Assembly: GCA_019648995.1 (NCBI GenBank)
Contig: BLXT01002595.1
Coordinates: 576,212 to 627,539 of the forward strand
Length of the DNA stretch: 51,328 nucleotides
Source: Plakobranchus ocellatus
Lineage: Eukaryota > Mollusca > Gastropoda > Plakobranchidae
Reading direction: 5' to 3'
The translations under genes and the position numbers were made by a program. The notes beneath the pieces are model-generated. The model made no database searches. It was given only the letters and a program-made list of their open reading frames with translations, and was not told the DNA's origin. This document shows, piece by piece, positions 12,001 through 22,180 of this stretch (position 1 is the first letter of the stretch; each line of letters starts with the position of its first letter).

Positions 12001-15000
12001 AGGTTTTCATTAAATACAAGATTTACTCAAGTAGGAAAGAAACAGCAATTTTACATTTATTTATAAAAACTTTTTCTATATTGATTTTCAAAATCTGTAA
12101 AAGATGAGAAATTGAACTGAGACATAATGAGCTGAAGAAAACAACAGAAAAAAAAATAAATAGATGTAAAGAAAACAGTTTTGAAGTATATTTATGCAAC
12201 AGAGAAAAATCTTTGTATAAAAACAAAGGTAGCAATGCATCTAATATAGCCTTTCAAAATTTATGAACGAGTTTTTATGCAGATTAACAATATGCTTTTA
12301 AAAGGAAAAATCGGCATAGCTTAAGTCCTGGCTTATTCCGTTTGGTCAAATTACAAAAAACATGAACTGTAATCTTTGGCAAGCCTATGTGGATAAGATT
12401 ACTGCATCCTGCAATTAAGGTACTAAAAAAAAAACAAAAAAACATATACCTTTCACATAAAATCTTGTTTACATGCATTCAATTTCTGTGATCCTTTATT
12501 TACATTTCTCACCAAAAATGTTCGCTATAGAACAAGTTTGAAGGGAATGTCGATCATCATCACTAAGCGCTTCTCTAGCCCTGAGAAAAAACCTTCCTTT
12601 AACTGAGCCAAGAACATCACACCAGCGGGAAGACAGGATTGCATCTACCTCACAGGCCGAAGCTGTCTGGTGTTGCATCTCAACTTGGCTACGGTTTTCA
12701 CTGAATGATTGGAGAAGTAAGTACAAAGGATTGAAACCCAAAATATTTTCAACATGTTCATTGATGTTATAGAAACTTAACTCAGTGCCAAATATGCAGA
12801 TAACTGAAATAAAATATTTCAATATAATCACTTTCAAGACTGCTATCTTATCTGAAATATCAAGAATAAAACACATTACTAATTAAGCAGATAAATGAAA
12901 TGTAATCTTTAAAAACCAGGGAAACTGTTTTTAAACTAAAAAAATATTTGTAGCAGGGCTTTGCAGAATCTAATTTTATCCTCAAAATGAATTTTAACAT
13001 GCAGATTCCCGTTCTGGTGACAGGAAACGATTAAAATGAATTCAATGAACAAAGAAAAAAAATTTCCATGCTTGCTAACTCACAGATAACATCATGAAAA
13101 AAAAATGTCAAACAATCATGCTCAATAGGAAAAAATAAAAAATACCTTTACAGTGTGAACCAAAATTTGGTGTATTTTTTTTTTAAATAATCACAAAAAG
13201 AAACTGAATATTTTGTTGGTTTAGCTTTTTTTCAGAGAGTGCAAAAAATATAACAATGCAAAAATAAATGGAAGCAAATTGACAATTATTTTGATTTTTC
13301 ATCCTCAAAATGTAGATAAAAGTAAACATTAAACACCAAAAAACACCTAAAAGTATACTGATAGCCATAATATAATAATCTAGCTGTCAGTTACCAGGTT
13401 GTAACTGCCCTAAGACTTTATATCAAAAGATTTAAACAGCAGCCCTACCTAGCCCACAATATGAAGGCATGTTTCTCCAACACAGGATCTGCCATAAGCT
13501 CTCCTATTAAGGTACCTCTCCTTGAACGCTTTGTGTTATTCCCTGATGAATCAGTTTCTGACACACTCCTAGATGGCAAAGACAAATTACCATTAACAGA
13601 AATATGTCTGCAGCAACAAAATAATCATTAAAAATTTATTTCTATTTTTCAAAACACTCCAAGCTCAAATCTGCATATTCTTAAACAACTTTATAGAGAG
13701 AGAGGGAAAGAACGAGAAAGGGGGAGAGAGATAGAGAGGAAATAACGCGAGAGTGAGAAGATGAGAAGAGAGAGAGGAGGGATGGAAGAGAGAAAAGAAT
13801 GAGATAAAGTGTAGGAAAGAGAAGAAGAGATTGAGGGAGCAAGCAAGATTGAGGTACAGAGAGAGAGAGAGAGAGAGACAGAGTCAGCTAATAATTTAGT
13901 TTCTAAAAATATTTAATTCATGTCTTCACAGTACCTTATTTGTTTCTCTACTCTCATTCCAAAATATATCTGTCATCCTTGTGAAAAATTTGAAATACTT
14001 TTATCAACAATTACCAATAATGAACACAACAAGGATATTCCCATTATAAGTCCTGTATGACTTGTTGCATGCCATGTGCTCTCACAAAATTGACAGTTCC
14101 TCCCCCCAATCTTTTCACAATCTACATTTGCATACACGTTCATCACCAAACATTTACAGCATTACATCAGTCTCTACATTTCATAATCAAACTTTCTATT
14201 TTTTTTTTTTCCTTGGCTGGCTCCCCCCAAAATAAGGGTCTTACAGCCGCATTTTTTGCCAAGAACTGTGAGAAATTTTCTGCAATTTCATGCAATTTTA
14301 AAGAAAAACAAAAATAATCGGGTATTTTTTATTGCCACACAAGAGAAAATAGTATTTTGCATTTGCTTAGTGAAGTAGCAGAGGGGGAAGGGAAATCACC
14401 CTAGCTTGATCCAAGTGTTGTTTTCAAGTACTCAAATATAAAGGTAACATTTGTTCATTGTTTGATGTTCAGTTCACTTGTAGGCCAGCAGTAGGGCTTC
14501 TATAAGTTATTGATCATGGACAAATTCTTACAGAAGGCTAAACAACAAGAGGGTAAGAAGATGACGGCAACAGATTGTCATTGAGATTTTTTTTTTTCAG
14601 GAGAAGAAGATGTAACCGCAATCTAAGAACTTGAGAATGTTCCAGAGGATGAGATCAGAATTACATGACCACGTTTGGTTCAATGTCAGCCTCATCACTG
14701 AACCACCATTTCTTCTGGGCATCAATGTTCAATGGCCTTTCTTCTCTAGCTGCTCTTGTCAAGCCACTTATTCGTTCAACTGTGAATTTGGCTGATGCCT
14801 AACATAGTTTCTCTATTTACAATCTTATTCAGGGCTCATTGGAGGCACAGTGGCTAGTGGGTCTGCCCTGAGATCTGCAGGGACCCTTCTGTCACGGGTT
14901 CAAGCCTTCCTCTGGCACCCTGAGAGGGTCTTAGATCACTTGTTGTGGACAGACTATATACAAAAACTACCTCATTCTATTCCCCCAAGGGCAAAGCCAG

Positions 15001-16131
15001 AATCAGGAGAATATTAACGTCTTTGTTTTCTTACCTACAACGTGTTTGTTGGTCCAGAATTTTTGGATTTAATGAAATTGTGCGTATTTTATTTATGATT
15101 GTTTGTTCTTTACAATTGTGAACTTTGCTTTATTAAATGTACTTAATGCAGAAACTGGAAAAATGTTTGATGCTTGTTTGTATGCACCTAGAGAATTTGC
15201 AATTTTTAGGGTGATAACGTTGGATTTTTTCTTTTAAAAATGTAATTTTCCGCGGGACCAGCCATAAGAACTGTCCCACTTGGCCTCCTTCCTTTTTTCT
15301 TTCTGTTTTCTCCCCCCTCTTTTTTCTCCTTTCTTTCTCTGTTCCCCCTCTCTCTCGCCCATTTCCCTCTTTCTGGCCAGCTTCCATAATCCCATGCCAG
15401 GTAAGATGCCACAATGCAGTCTTGACCCCTTGTCAATCCTTTAATAATTTCAAGTCCTAGTGAAGTAGTTGGAGGGTGCAAATACTACCTGCGTTACAAA
15501 TATATTCATATAAATAGTTTGACCTATATTTATGACCAAATATCACAATTTGTGTTTTGTACATCAATCACTGTTTCCATGATCCCAGAACTATAACTAT
15601 ATTGTCCACATTCTTTGCTGGTATTATCATGTCTTCTCGTTTCTCACATTCATTGCAACTTGTCACTTTCTTATAAGTCTTTAAAAGAGCTTTCCCCCCT
15701 TTTCCTCTCCCTCCTCTTCAGTTGAATAATCATTTTAAATTTTTCTCTCTGCCCCTTCCTAGAAACTTTTCCCCCAACTAAGCTATTAAGAGATCTCTCT
15801 ACTCCTCCATTTGACCAACTATTGGGCTGCGCCCAATCTCTTGCTTCTTGCCTACCTTTCGTCTTTCACCAATACAACGGACCTTGGATATAAAAAAACC
15901 AGCGGTCTAGGACTTAAATTTTGTTAGAACCCAGGTTTCGTAACAGGCAAGGTTATTGTTTTACATGAGGAATTGTCATAAAGGCCATCTCAAGTGATAT
16001 TTGTAAATATATGTACATATATACATGTAGTTGTCCTGAATGTCATTATTTTGTTTCGTACATTTTGCAATGGAAGAAAAGATTATCTGAAAAAAAAGAG
16101 GACCAGAATCACTTTTAACTGTTGGTAAATT

Positions 16132-16193
<62 letters not shown>

Positions 16194-19100
16194 ATATCTT
16201 TCTCCTCTCTATCCCAAATTTTGATCTGCCTCTTGTTTTTAAGTCTTAAAAAAATTCAATACTCATCGGCACTATTACTTAGAGCGATAAATTGAAATAA
16301 GGAAGTTGGCACATACATGCATACTATGCAGTTCCAGTATCTGAAATGAATCTTTCCCCTCCGAGTTCCCTGTTTCTGGGTTTCTTATGTTGATGGTGCC
16401 TTGGTTCACTGCAGCGCTTATTTTGTCCTTCTCTTTCAAAATTGCTGACAGAGAGCTTTGAGTGATGCCGTGCTCTCTACAAATATTTTTCTATTGCTTC
16501 AATAAGTCGCGGCTTTGTCTCAAATGATAGACATTTTCTTTTGTTGGATGTCATGGTGATTTGTAGACAATGAAAAAAAGTGTACTGGTGAAAGCTGGTT
16601 CAAGTTGCGAAGCCTAGGCCTAGGCCTATCTTACTAGAATCTCAACATGTTAGTTATCTCTAGTATTTTTTTCTGTTTTTCGACCAGTCATATTACAAAT
16701 GGGACACAGTGTTTCAGAAGTGCTGTCTTTAAAATATTGCAAAAATAGGCTCCATTTATATTTTTCTTACAATAAAATCACTTCTATATCCTTGTTGTTT
16801 CAGAAAGTATCTATGATTAAAAATGTATAAAACTTAACCTTGTGGCTTATTTTGACTGGCCTCAAGTCCTTTTTATAATCTTTTAATTGTGGGCTTTGAA
16901 GGACTCATCTTATAAAACATGAACCTGTGGCTAGGCTGACAGAGGTTTTCTCCATTGCTATTTTTCTGGCTCAGCTTTTTTTTTTTTTTTTGTGGCATCT
17001 CTTTCATGTGGATTTTAGTAACATAGTTTTAGGGTTTATTTAAAAACTTTAGTATTTGAGCAAGTAATTTTCTTGGGGCGTTTAGTTGTTGTGTGCTCTC
17101 TTTTTTATTTTTTTTTTCAAATCAATTTTTAGTACCTTGACCTTTGAGTCAACTGTTTTTGTTCCTTGCCCTAATTGGCTAATTTTTGTTTTTGCCTTGC
17201 CATGATTATTTCATGTCAGTTTTATCATTATCTTTCACAATCAGTTACCCACCCCTCATAAATAATTATTATAACTGATTTAAAATTAAAACATTTACCT
17301 TTTCTTTGACTTGGATCTTTTTACAGGCTGATCATCCTCCCAGAAGACTGCAATTTCATTCACAGCCTCTTTTGCCTTCTTAGTTTTTTTTCTTGATCTC
17401 TTGCTTGCCTGGGTTGATAAGCCACTTGAAAGATCAATTGTTGCACAAGTCTCCGACAAGACTGTTTCCTGTGTATCTGTGAAACTAGCAGAACTACTAG
17501 TGACTTCATCTTTAGCATTCAAAGATATTGTGCTTACACAGTGTTTATTGAGGTAACTTTTACTTTGTTTGCATTTTGAAATTTCTCCCTTTTTCGCCTT
17601 CTTGTTTGAGAGCTTTGAGGAGCTTTTTGAGATTTTCAGAGCTTTCTGCTTAACTTTTTGCAACTTGTGCCACTTTTTTGTAGTACAACTTTGAGAATTT
17701 GGCAAATTTGGGGTGATAGTGGAATTTTTCTGGACATCTGCATTCTTCTCTTGGACCTGGAGGGTCACAGGGTTGATGGACAACTCTTCAGGGTATGAAA
17801 CTTGACCTGAAAGGCTAAGTTCAGGGTTTGATATACAATTTATAGTGACCTTATTCTTTCTAGGCTTGTCAGTTTCTGCATTTAAGTCATCTTGAGATGC
17901 CCGAAGTATAGTCTCCTCAATAGACTGCACTATGCCATCCATCACTTTACGTGTCATCTGTTTTTTTGCTTTTGATACGGTTTTAGAGGTTTTCTCAGAA
18001 AATGATCTCTTTGAATTACTGTTGGTGCCTTTTGCTTTCTTCAAGCACTTTTTCTTAAAAGATATTTTGACTTTAGGAACAATCCACTCAGCACATTTTA
18101 ATTTTGTTTTGGATTTTTTTCCCAGCTGATTGGCACTTGCAATATCAGACTTGTCCAGATTAATAAAAGTCTCTTCCATTAGTTTACTTTTACATCGAAT
18201 CCTTTCACTTCTTTTTAGAGCACCTTGGTTGTCAGTATTGGAGCAAACACCAAGTGTGTCATGAGGTGCAGCTGATATTGTCTTTGTAAAACAAGGTGAT
18301 GTCTTAAGAAGACTGATAGGCTCCTTGCATTGCTTTAGCATTTTGTCATTGATATTTTTTGTTGATTTATGAGTGAAAGTTGACTGAGTGAAAAACATTC
18401 TGGAATCCTCATCAAGCACTGATTCTCCCATTGATGGGCAAATATCTTTCTTATTTGATTTAGATAAACCGTCATCTATGGGTGTGGCTGAATTTCTCCA
18501 ACAATCTGATTCTTGCATTTGATCAATATCTGCTATACTACAGCCGGTGGTTTTAAGCCTTTGTGCACTGCTGGTCTTGGTCAATGCCATATTGTTACAG
18601 TTAAAATCAGGGACCCATAAAGCATTATTGTCCACTTCTTCCTGGTCCAGAAAAAACTTGGAGCCAACAGTTTGTAAAGAACATATTTCAAGAGAATGAG
18701 CATTGCTTTCTGTAAATTCTTTGACATGCAGATCACTATTTCTGTGGTTTACACTTTGCCTAAGACCCTCTATATGCATAATTTCGTTTGAGGGCTCTTG
18801 CAATTGGAGATTATATTGCATCTTTTCTTTTACTTCTATTGCTAATTCAGCATCTGTGAGATTATCAGCACAGTGATTCTTGTCAGTACAAGGAGACTTG
18901 GCACAGGCATTTGAACAAGATGGAAATGCTTGTGTTGATGGGAGAAGCCTACGCATGCTGCAACCAGGCCCAACTCTCAGAGTTCCCGACGATGTGGTCA
19001 CCATATTAAGCTCTTTATTCTTATCCTTGGACAGAGAGACCAAAAAAGGCTCTTCTGGTATATCTGAGATGGGTAAGAAATTAGTCTTAAAGGTTTCATT

Positions 19101-19770
19101 GCTGTGATGCTCACAATATGGAAATATACATACAGGTTTTGATCCAGCAGATAGAAAAGGCTCTTTTTCTTTAAATTTATTTACTAAGCCATGGCATCTG
19201 CTTTTTTGAGTGACTGGTATTTTGTTTTCCTCTCCATTGTCATGTTTTTCCTCAGACTTAACTTTCAGTTTGACACAAGGATAAGCTTCACTCTCTAAAA
19301 GTGATACTAGTATCTCTGGCTTTCTTGACTTTTTGGGAGTTTCATGTACATTTGAAGCATTTCTTAAACCAACAATTTCTGTTAAAACTTTTTCAGTAGG
19401 CATAGTATTCTTTGATGTATTAGCATGGCCTGCTTCTTCTTTTTCAGTCATATCTTTACCTACCCATACATTTCTGTAAGTGGGTACATTCTTAGTGGTG
19501 GAGGATATTTGAGGCTCTATCTGACTGCTGTCCAAAGGAAAGTTATTGCAGATAGAAGAATCATTCATTACATTTTTGCTTTCATTTTCACCATCTTTTT
19601 GCAGTAAGAATGTGTTATCTGCTGATGATAAATTTTGTTTCTTCAGATGTGTTTCTGAAAACTTGTTTTCTTTATAGTTCACATCTAAGAGTGTTCCTCT
19701 CCGAGTCTTTCTTGTGGACATGGTTTGCAAAAATCTCAAAGCCAGAAATATAATTTGTGTGGCAAAGATG
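1..19770 (-). CDS. Gene 1: large HMG-box-like nuclear protein (10 coding exons, 3' end outside window)
   Basis: Joined exons, in transcript order: 19721-17299, 13568-13449, 12700-12513, 11635-11496, 11218-11051, 10501-10439, 9071-8880, 7075-6929, 4616-4494 and 2642-1. Every junction has AG/GT and keeps one reading frame, which gives 2068 complete codons and is still open at position 1. Layout by residue: 1-807 is lysine/serine-rich and probably disordered; about 809-832 is a basic patch with KRSRR; about 838-895 is HMG-like (FILWASENR then LSSRWCDVLG and GRFFLRA); about 911-1013 is helical and charged; 1035-1188 is acidic; and 1189 onwards is Ser/Thr/Pro-rich. The HMG hallmarks seen are the F-x-L-W motif of helix 1 and the tryptophan of helix 2. 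This suggests a chromatin or DNA-binding role in the nucleus, but the match is remote. I do not recognise the family; it is not an obvious SOX, capicua, BBX or HMGXB protein. Confidence 0.75.
90..155 (-). repeat. GCA/ACA trinucleotide tract coding for Ala/Thr
   Basis: Twenty-two codons of GCA and ACA in the frame of gene 1 give an Ala/Thr homopolymer. The same DNA would give polyglutamine in another frame, but that frame has a TGA four codons upstream of the first Gln codon. The interruptions (ACA between GCA blocks) are visible. Confidence 0.85.
2643..4493. other. Intron of gene 1, holding a 44-bp minisatellite
   Basis: AT-rich intron with no coding potential beyond open frames produced by the minisatellite at about 3511-3768. 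Otherwise it holds only short A-runs. Confidence 0.7.
3511..3768. repeat. 44-bp minisatellite, about six diverged copies
   Basis: The unit begins around ATTGGACAGA and carries an AACCCTCTGC block and a CAATATTGGG block. Copies start at 3511, 3555, 3599, 3643, 3687 and 3730. The first four are exactly 44 bp and the last two are shorter and more diverged. The repeat gives rise to apparent repeat-containing open frames on the minus strand that are not genes. Confidence 0.85.
4494..4616 (-). CDS. Gene 1, coding exon: acidic, leucine-containing segment
   Basis: This is 41 codons between acceptor TTTGGTCTCAG|TTTCAG and donor CTCTCAG|GTAATA, phase 0 at both ends. It reads FQDVQDIEFSGDFLCDSFLD, followed by a segment ending AQTLLTDLSQ. 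Acidic and hydrophobic residues alternate in the way seen in transactivation segments, but that role is only a guess. Confidence 0.8.
4617..6928. other. Intron of gene 1
   Basis: AT-rich. It contains a CAGA run at about 6019-6045 followed by a GA microsatellite at about 6053-6081. No gene or recognisable transposon was seen. Confidence 0.65.
6053..6081. repeat. (GA)n microsatellite
   Basis: About 14 uninterrupted GA dinucleotides, preceded by a CAGA-rich stretch. Confidence 0.9.
6929..7075 (-). CDS. Gene 1, coding exon: acidic segment
   Basis: This is 49 codons between acceptor CTTTCCTTGCCAG|TCCCTG and donor AACCAG|GTGAGC, phase 0 at both ends. It reads SLSECSNTRS, then a segment with GDLLDDNIFPTAEEECAVP. 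No domain is recognised. The splice sites are strong and the frame agrees with its neighbours. Confidence 0.75.
7076..8879. other. Intron of gene 1, holding a degenerate SINE
   Basis: AT-rich intron. Apart from the SINE-like segment at about 7668-7760 nothing is recognised. Confidence 0.6.
7668..7760 (+). mobile_element. tRNA-derived SINE, degenerate copy
   Basis: It contains GGCATCAGTGGCAAAATGGC, then CTAGTAAATCCTTGCC and ATATGCAGGGACC, in the order and spacing of the other copies in this window. The B-box region is eroded. Confidence 0.5.
8880..9071 (-). CDS. Gene 1, coding exon: acidic segment (acceptor ambiguous)
   Basis: This is 64 codons with a good donor GACTTT|GTAAGG, phase 0. It contains PWPEDTVNT and SLTQILVDLNIEDSSDSLNW, acidic like the next two exons. 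The acceptor used (TTCATGCAG|TCTCTC) has a poor pyrimidine tract. A stronger one lies about 30 bases downstream (CCTTTCCTTCCAG|TATG) but would put the exon in a different frame that stops before the donor. The frame chosen continues through three more exons. Confidence 0.6.
9072..10438. other. Intron of gene 1
   Basis: AT-rich, with a short GA run near 9710. No convincing exon. Two short open segments (9.8-10.0 kb and 10.1-10.2 kb) were examined and rejected. Confidence 0.55.
10439..10501 (-). CDS. Gene 1, candidate 63-bp exon
   Basis: A 21-codon open segment lies between acceptor TAATTTTTTAG|ATCATT and a near-consensus donor ACCAAG|GTAAGTTT. It is phase 0 at both ends, so including or skipping it keeps the frame. 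It reads as a hydrophobic helix-like segment (IIEAILCIFYLGLKGFAVITK in part). The splice sites are strong, but nothing else proves it is used; it could be a cassette exon or a chance match. Confidence 0.5.
10502..11050. other. Intron of gene 1
   Basis: AT-rich spacer with T-runs near 10850. Nothing else was recognised. Confidence 0.5.
11051..11218 (-). CDS. Gene 1, coding exon: basic helical segment (3' boundary uncertain)
   Basis: The acceptor GTGTTCTCAG|GAATAT is good and continues in phase 0 as EYIDFIVNFKNACGES. A basic stretch follows (KPIKRPRMRR), then a helix with HYRMLFDMIRLTRPRIVE. The donor is uncertain: GTTGAG|GTCTGC at 11051 is used here. The frame stays open past it through a Lys-rich run to a weaker site near 11020 (CTT|GTATCA). 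Confidence 0.7.
11496..11635 (-). CDS. Gene 1, coding exon: helical charged segment
   Basis: This exon is 140 bp, with acceptor GCAATTTCAG|AATTGG and donor CCCAAGAAA|GTTAGT. Two entering bases complete the Glu codon in frame. It reads ELDPVLGQEQHLDRDPLF, then a predicted amphipathic helix with PVDKQRDMLRKWLKFFQKTLPKK. No family is recognised for this segment. Confidence 0.8.
11636..12512. other. Intron of gene 1
   Basis: AT-rich, with A/T homopolymer runs. I see no repeat or coding signal. Confidence 0.6.
12513..12700 (-). CDS. Gene 1, coding exon: core of the HMG-box-like segment
   Basis: This exon is 188 bp, with acceptor AATCATTCAG|TGAAAA and donor ATTTTTG|GTGAGA. The first base completes a Ser codon. 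The exon continues the HMG-like segment as ENRSQVEMQHQ, then ILSSRWCDVLGSVKGRFFLRA. The tryptophan and the spacing to GRFF fit helices 2 and 3 of an HMG box, although the usual proline-rich start and basic DNA-contact residues are weak. It ends in DDDRHSLQTCSIANIF, leaving one base of a Glu codon. Confidence 0.85.
12701..13448. other. Intron of gene 1, splitting the HMG-like segment
   Basis: AT-rich intron that interrupts a Ser codon immediately after the FILWA motif. Nothing else was recognised. Confidence 0.65.
13449..13568 (-). CDS. Gene 1, coding exon: basic patch and start of HMG-like helix 1
   Basis: This exon is 120 bp, with acceptor CCATCTAG|GAGTG and donor GGGCTAG|GTAGGG. Entering with one base completes the Arg codon left by the previous exon. 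It reads SVSETDSSGNNTKRSRRGTLIGELMADPVLEKHAFILWA. KRSRR looks like a nuclear localisation signal. HAFILWA matches the helix 1 start of HMG boxes (canonical AFMLWA/S). The phase fit to both neighbours supports it. Confidence 0.85.
13694..13882. repeat. GA-rich low-complexity tract
   Basis: Imperfect purine tract of GAGA, GGGA and AAGA units, ending in a purer GA run at about 13858-13878. Confidence 0.8.
14835..14960 (+). mobile_element. tRNA-derived SINE, well preserved
   Basis: It shows an A-box-like segment (AGTGGCTAGTGGG), the family core GAGATCTGCAGGGACCC and a B-box-like CGGGTTCAAGCC about 20 bases later, followed by a body with CCTGAGAGGGTCTTAG. Confidence 0.75.
16134..16188. repeat. 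(TA)n microsatellite
   Basis: About 27 uninterrupted TA units. Confidence 0.95.
16267..16552 (-). pseudogene. pogo/Tigger-type transposase fragment (frameshifted)
   Basis: On the minus strand an ATG opens MTSNKRKCLSFETKPRLIEA and runs to a stop after IEKYL. A shifted frame continues REHGITQSSLSAILKEKDK, followed by ISAAVNQGT. Together these match the N-terminal helix-turn-helix of CENP-B/pogo/Tigger transposases, which share the pattern KRK-LS-ETK--II-E and then GIS-STLS-ILK-KDKI. The frame break and the absence of the DDE catalytic domain nearby mark it as dead. It lies in an intron of gene 1, on the same strand. The family assignment rests on motif recall, not a search. Confidence 0.7.
17299..19770 (-). 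CDS. Gene 1, first coding exon (807 residues)
   Basis: The exon has an acceptor (TTTCCTTTCAG) just before 19770 and a donor AAAAG|GTAAAT after 17299. I place the start at the ATG at 19721-19719, with A at -3 (CAAACC ATG TCC). The frame is open further upstream to the acceptor, but only through a TTG and a hydrophobic stretch, so 19722-19770 is probably 5' UTR; the acceptor implies at least one more 5' exon to the right. The protein begins MSTRKTRRGTLLD and has many Lys-rich clusters (for example KKCLKKAKG, KRSRKKTKKAK) plus KKSRKP, all typical of nuclear localisation. No zinc finger or membrane segment is visible. The last codons before the donor read KRSKSKK. Two bases of an Arg codon are left and are completed by the next exon. 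Confidence 0.85.
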
Positions 19771-20014
19771 CTGAAAGGAAAAAAAATTCCATTGTTACAT
19801 TTCGAGGTTTATGTATCTCATAAACATTTAATAATTTAAGGAAATTTTAAAGCAATAAAATGAAATGATATAACATATTCACACATACAAATTATTTATA
19901 GAGCCACAAACCAACAGTCAATTCTAACACACATTTATTAATAGATGAAGATCTGTGTTACATACAGCAGGTTCACTACTTTCTCCTGTATACAGTTTTT
20001 ATCATCATACATGT

Positions 20015-20095
20015 GCCTATGGCAGACTTGAACTTGTAACAGAAAAGGCCCTAAAGATTTCAGGCTGATAATTGATGATTGCGCAACTTATGCTT
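20015..20095 (-). mobile_element. tRNA-derived SINE, degenerate copy
   Basis: The minus strand reads GCCTGAAATCTTTAGGGCC, then TTTTCTGTTACAAGTTCAAG and TCTGCC, the core and B-box order of the family. Confidence 0.6.
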
Positions 20096-22180
20096 CCTTA
20101 AGAAAAAGGATGTTATCTTGGTTGCCAAAAATATGGGCAGGTCTCACACACACAGTAAAAGCTGAAGTTGTAGTTTCAAAATTCTCTACCCATAGTGCAT
20201 CCTTTACAAGGTAATGGAGAATTTTAATTGTGTCTGTAACTGCAATTGTGTCCAATAGCTTCAACCACTTCAGACTGTCTTTTCTCTACTTAAGCAACTT
20301 GATCACCAGAAGCAGTACCAGCGCCTTCACCAAGTTAATTCCTGCCTGCTTTCATTTGGCAACCATAGATCTAGTAATTAGAATTACATTATGTGTTATT
20401 TTCATGTGGTCTATTGCCTTTCAATTTCAAGAATGATTATTACTTATAGTTATGCCTTGTTTGTCAATATGTAGTCCGTAAACTCAAAAGGAAAGGAGGG
20501 TAAAGCATTAGAATTTTGTAGACTCTTGTAGTGCCATATGTAGACAAACTGCATGGGTCGATAAAGCAACGTAGCTTCTCATTCAAACTTCACGGTGATG
20601 TCTTCATAATGCATTGAACTCAAGGACACATCAATATGAATAAACTGTATGATCAAGTATAAAAGTTGTCATTTGTATTTCTGGCAAACATTAGATGGGT
20701 AAAAAAAAAAATACATGCTAATCTCCTAATCTATAAACTGAACCAGACGAAGCCACTGATCAAATTGTCTCTTTCCTTTGACTAGTAAACATGCTATTAA
20801 ATTTGCTTAGCATATTGATGGAATTGTTTGGGTGGTCACACAAAAAAAAAGTTTTTAAGTTGTACCTGGATTAGTTCTCTGAATGCCAGTTTTATAATAT
20901 ATATAAATGATATTGTTTACATGTTAAACAATCGAGATTTCAAGCAGAATTCACTGATGAGTCCGTGGGTGTCAGTTAAAACAAACGGCGGAAATAAGTT
21001 TTTCCTCTGACCTAAAATTAGCCAGATAAAGTTGCCGACATGGATTTGTTTTAGATAGCTGCCAGCCAGCATTTTATGAGGCCTAATGTTTCAACTTAAG
21101 AAATCATCTTTAGTCTGATCGGAAAAAAAATGATAAAATCCTTGGTTTGAATAAAATTTTAATTATTCGTTTATCTCTCAATTTCGTTTGAGGTATGGCA
21201 GTTAATTAGTGTTCTTAATTTTGTAATGACATATCTTGACTGAAAATTTAATTATTATTTTTTTTCTTTAGACTTAACAATTATGTCGCGGGAAAGCAAC
21301 CTAGACTAGTACTTCAAACAATGTGCTGTAAGCGTTGTAATGGGACAGAGGTGGGCTCAGGCTGAATCAAAGCCTTCTAGATCCTGTATGGTAGCCTATA
21401 TACAGGCACAGTAATAAAACTGGTTTCAGATTGCCTTGTCAATTTAAAATTGTCTCGGAAAACAAAGTGCGATTTGGCGTGTGTAATTCGGAACAACGAT
21501 GTTTAATTCGGAACCACGAATTTGCAGCTGGAAAGTATGAATATTTAGGCTCCAAATATGGCGTTATGATACCAATACTGTAAAACCATTCACTTCTTTC
21601 TGTTTTAACGTATGGTATAAAGTACACAGTCCTTAAAATAAAAAGCGCCAGGTGTTGACTGAATCAATTCAATACTACTAACATGGCATATGGGATGCAA
21701 GCAAAATTTTCAAACGTATTTGAAAAAAAAAAAAAAGAAGAAAAAAAAAACTTGTATAGGCCTACACGGCAGTGCTCATTGCAATATATAAGACTAATAA
21801 GCCAAAATGCTCGCCAAAAACTTATGCAAAGAAGATTGTTGAACAGAAAAGCGGCGCCTCTAAGAAAATAAATAAGACTAGAGTAGGTCTAAGACCAAAA
21901 CAGAAAAGTTTCAGTCGCAGAGTCATAACGGATTTCTTCCTGAAATGAGATTAGATATTGGACTCATAAAAATAGTAAGTATTTATTGAAGAAAATCTTC
22001 AATGTTGGTGGACAACGACTCCTCCAGTTTCTTCTGAGCTACGTTAAGATCAATACCAAAATAAGCAAAACTGGCCACAATTATCATTAACAAGCAATGT
22101 CGGTAAACCTCAGGGAGAGGGACTCAGTACTTGGTTATTTACGAACAATCTTTGGCATGTCAAGAGAAAATTATGGAATG

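Larger units (their letters stand above)
13569..17298. other. Large intron of gene 1 with several repeats
   Basis: It holds a GA-rich tract (13694-13882), a SINE (about 14835-14960), a (TA)n run (16134-16188) and a broken pogo/Tigger-type transposase on the minus strand (about 16267-16552). The phases of the flanking exons match exactly (AG|G), so no further coding exon is needed here. Confidence 0.7.

Noticed and set aside
14835..14960. Functional tRNA gene
   Set aside because: A and B boxes are present but the acceptor and anticodon stems do not pair; it is a SINE.
19722..19739. Upstream start of gene 1 at 19739
   Set aside because: That codon is TTG; the first ATG in frame is 19721, with a good context.
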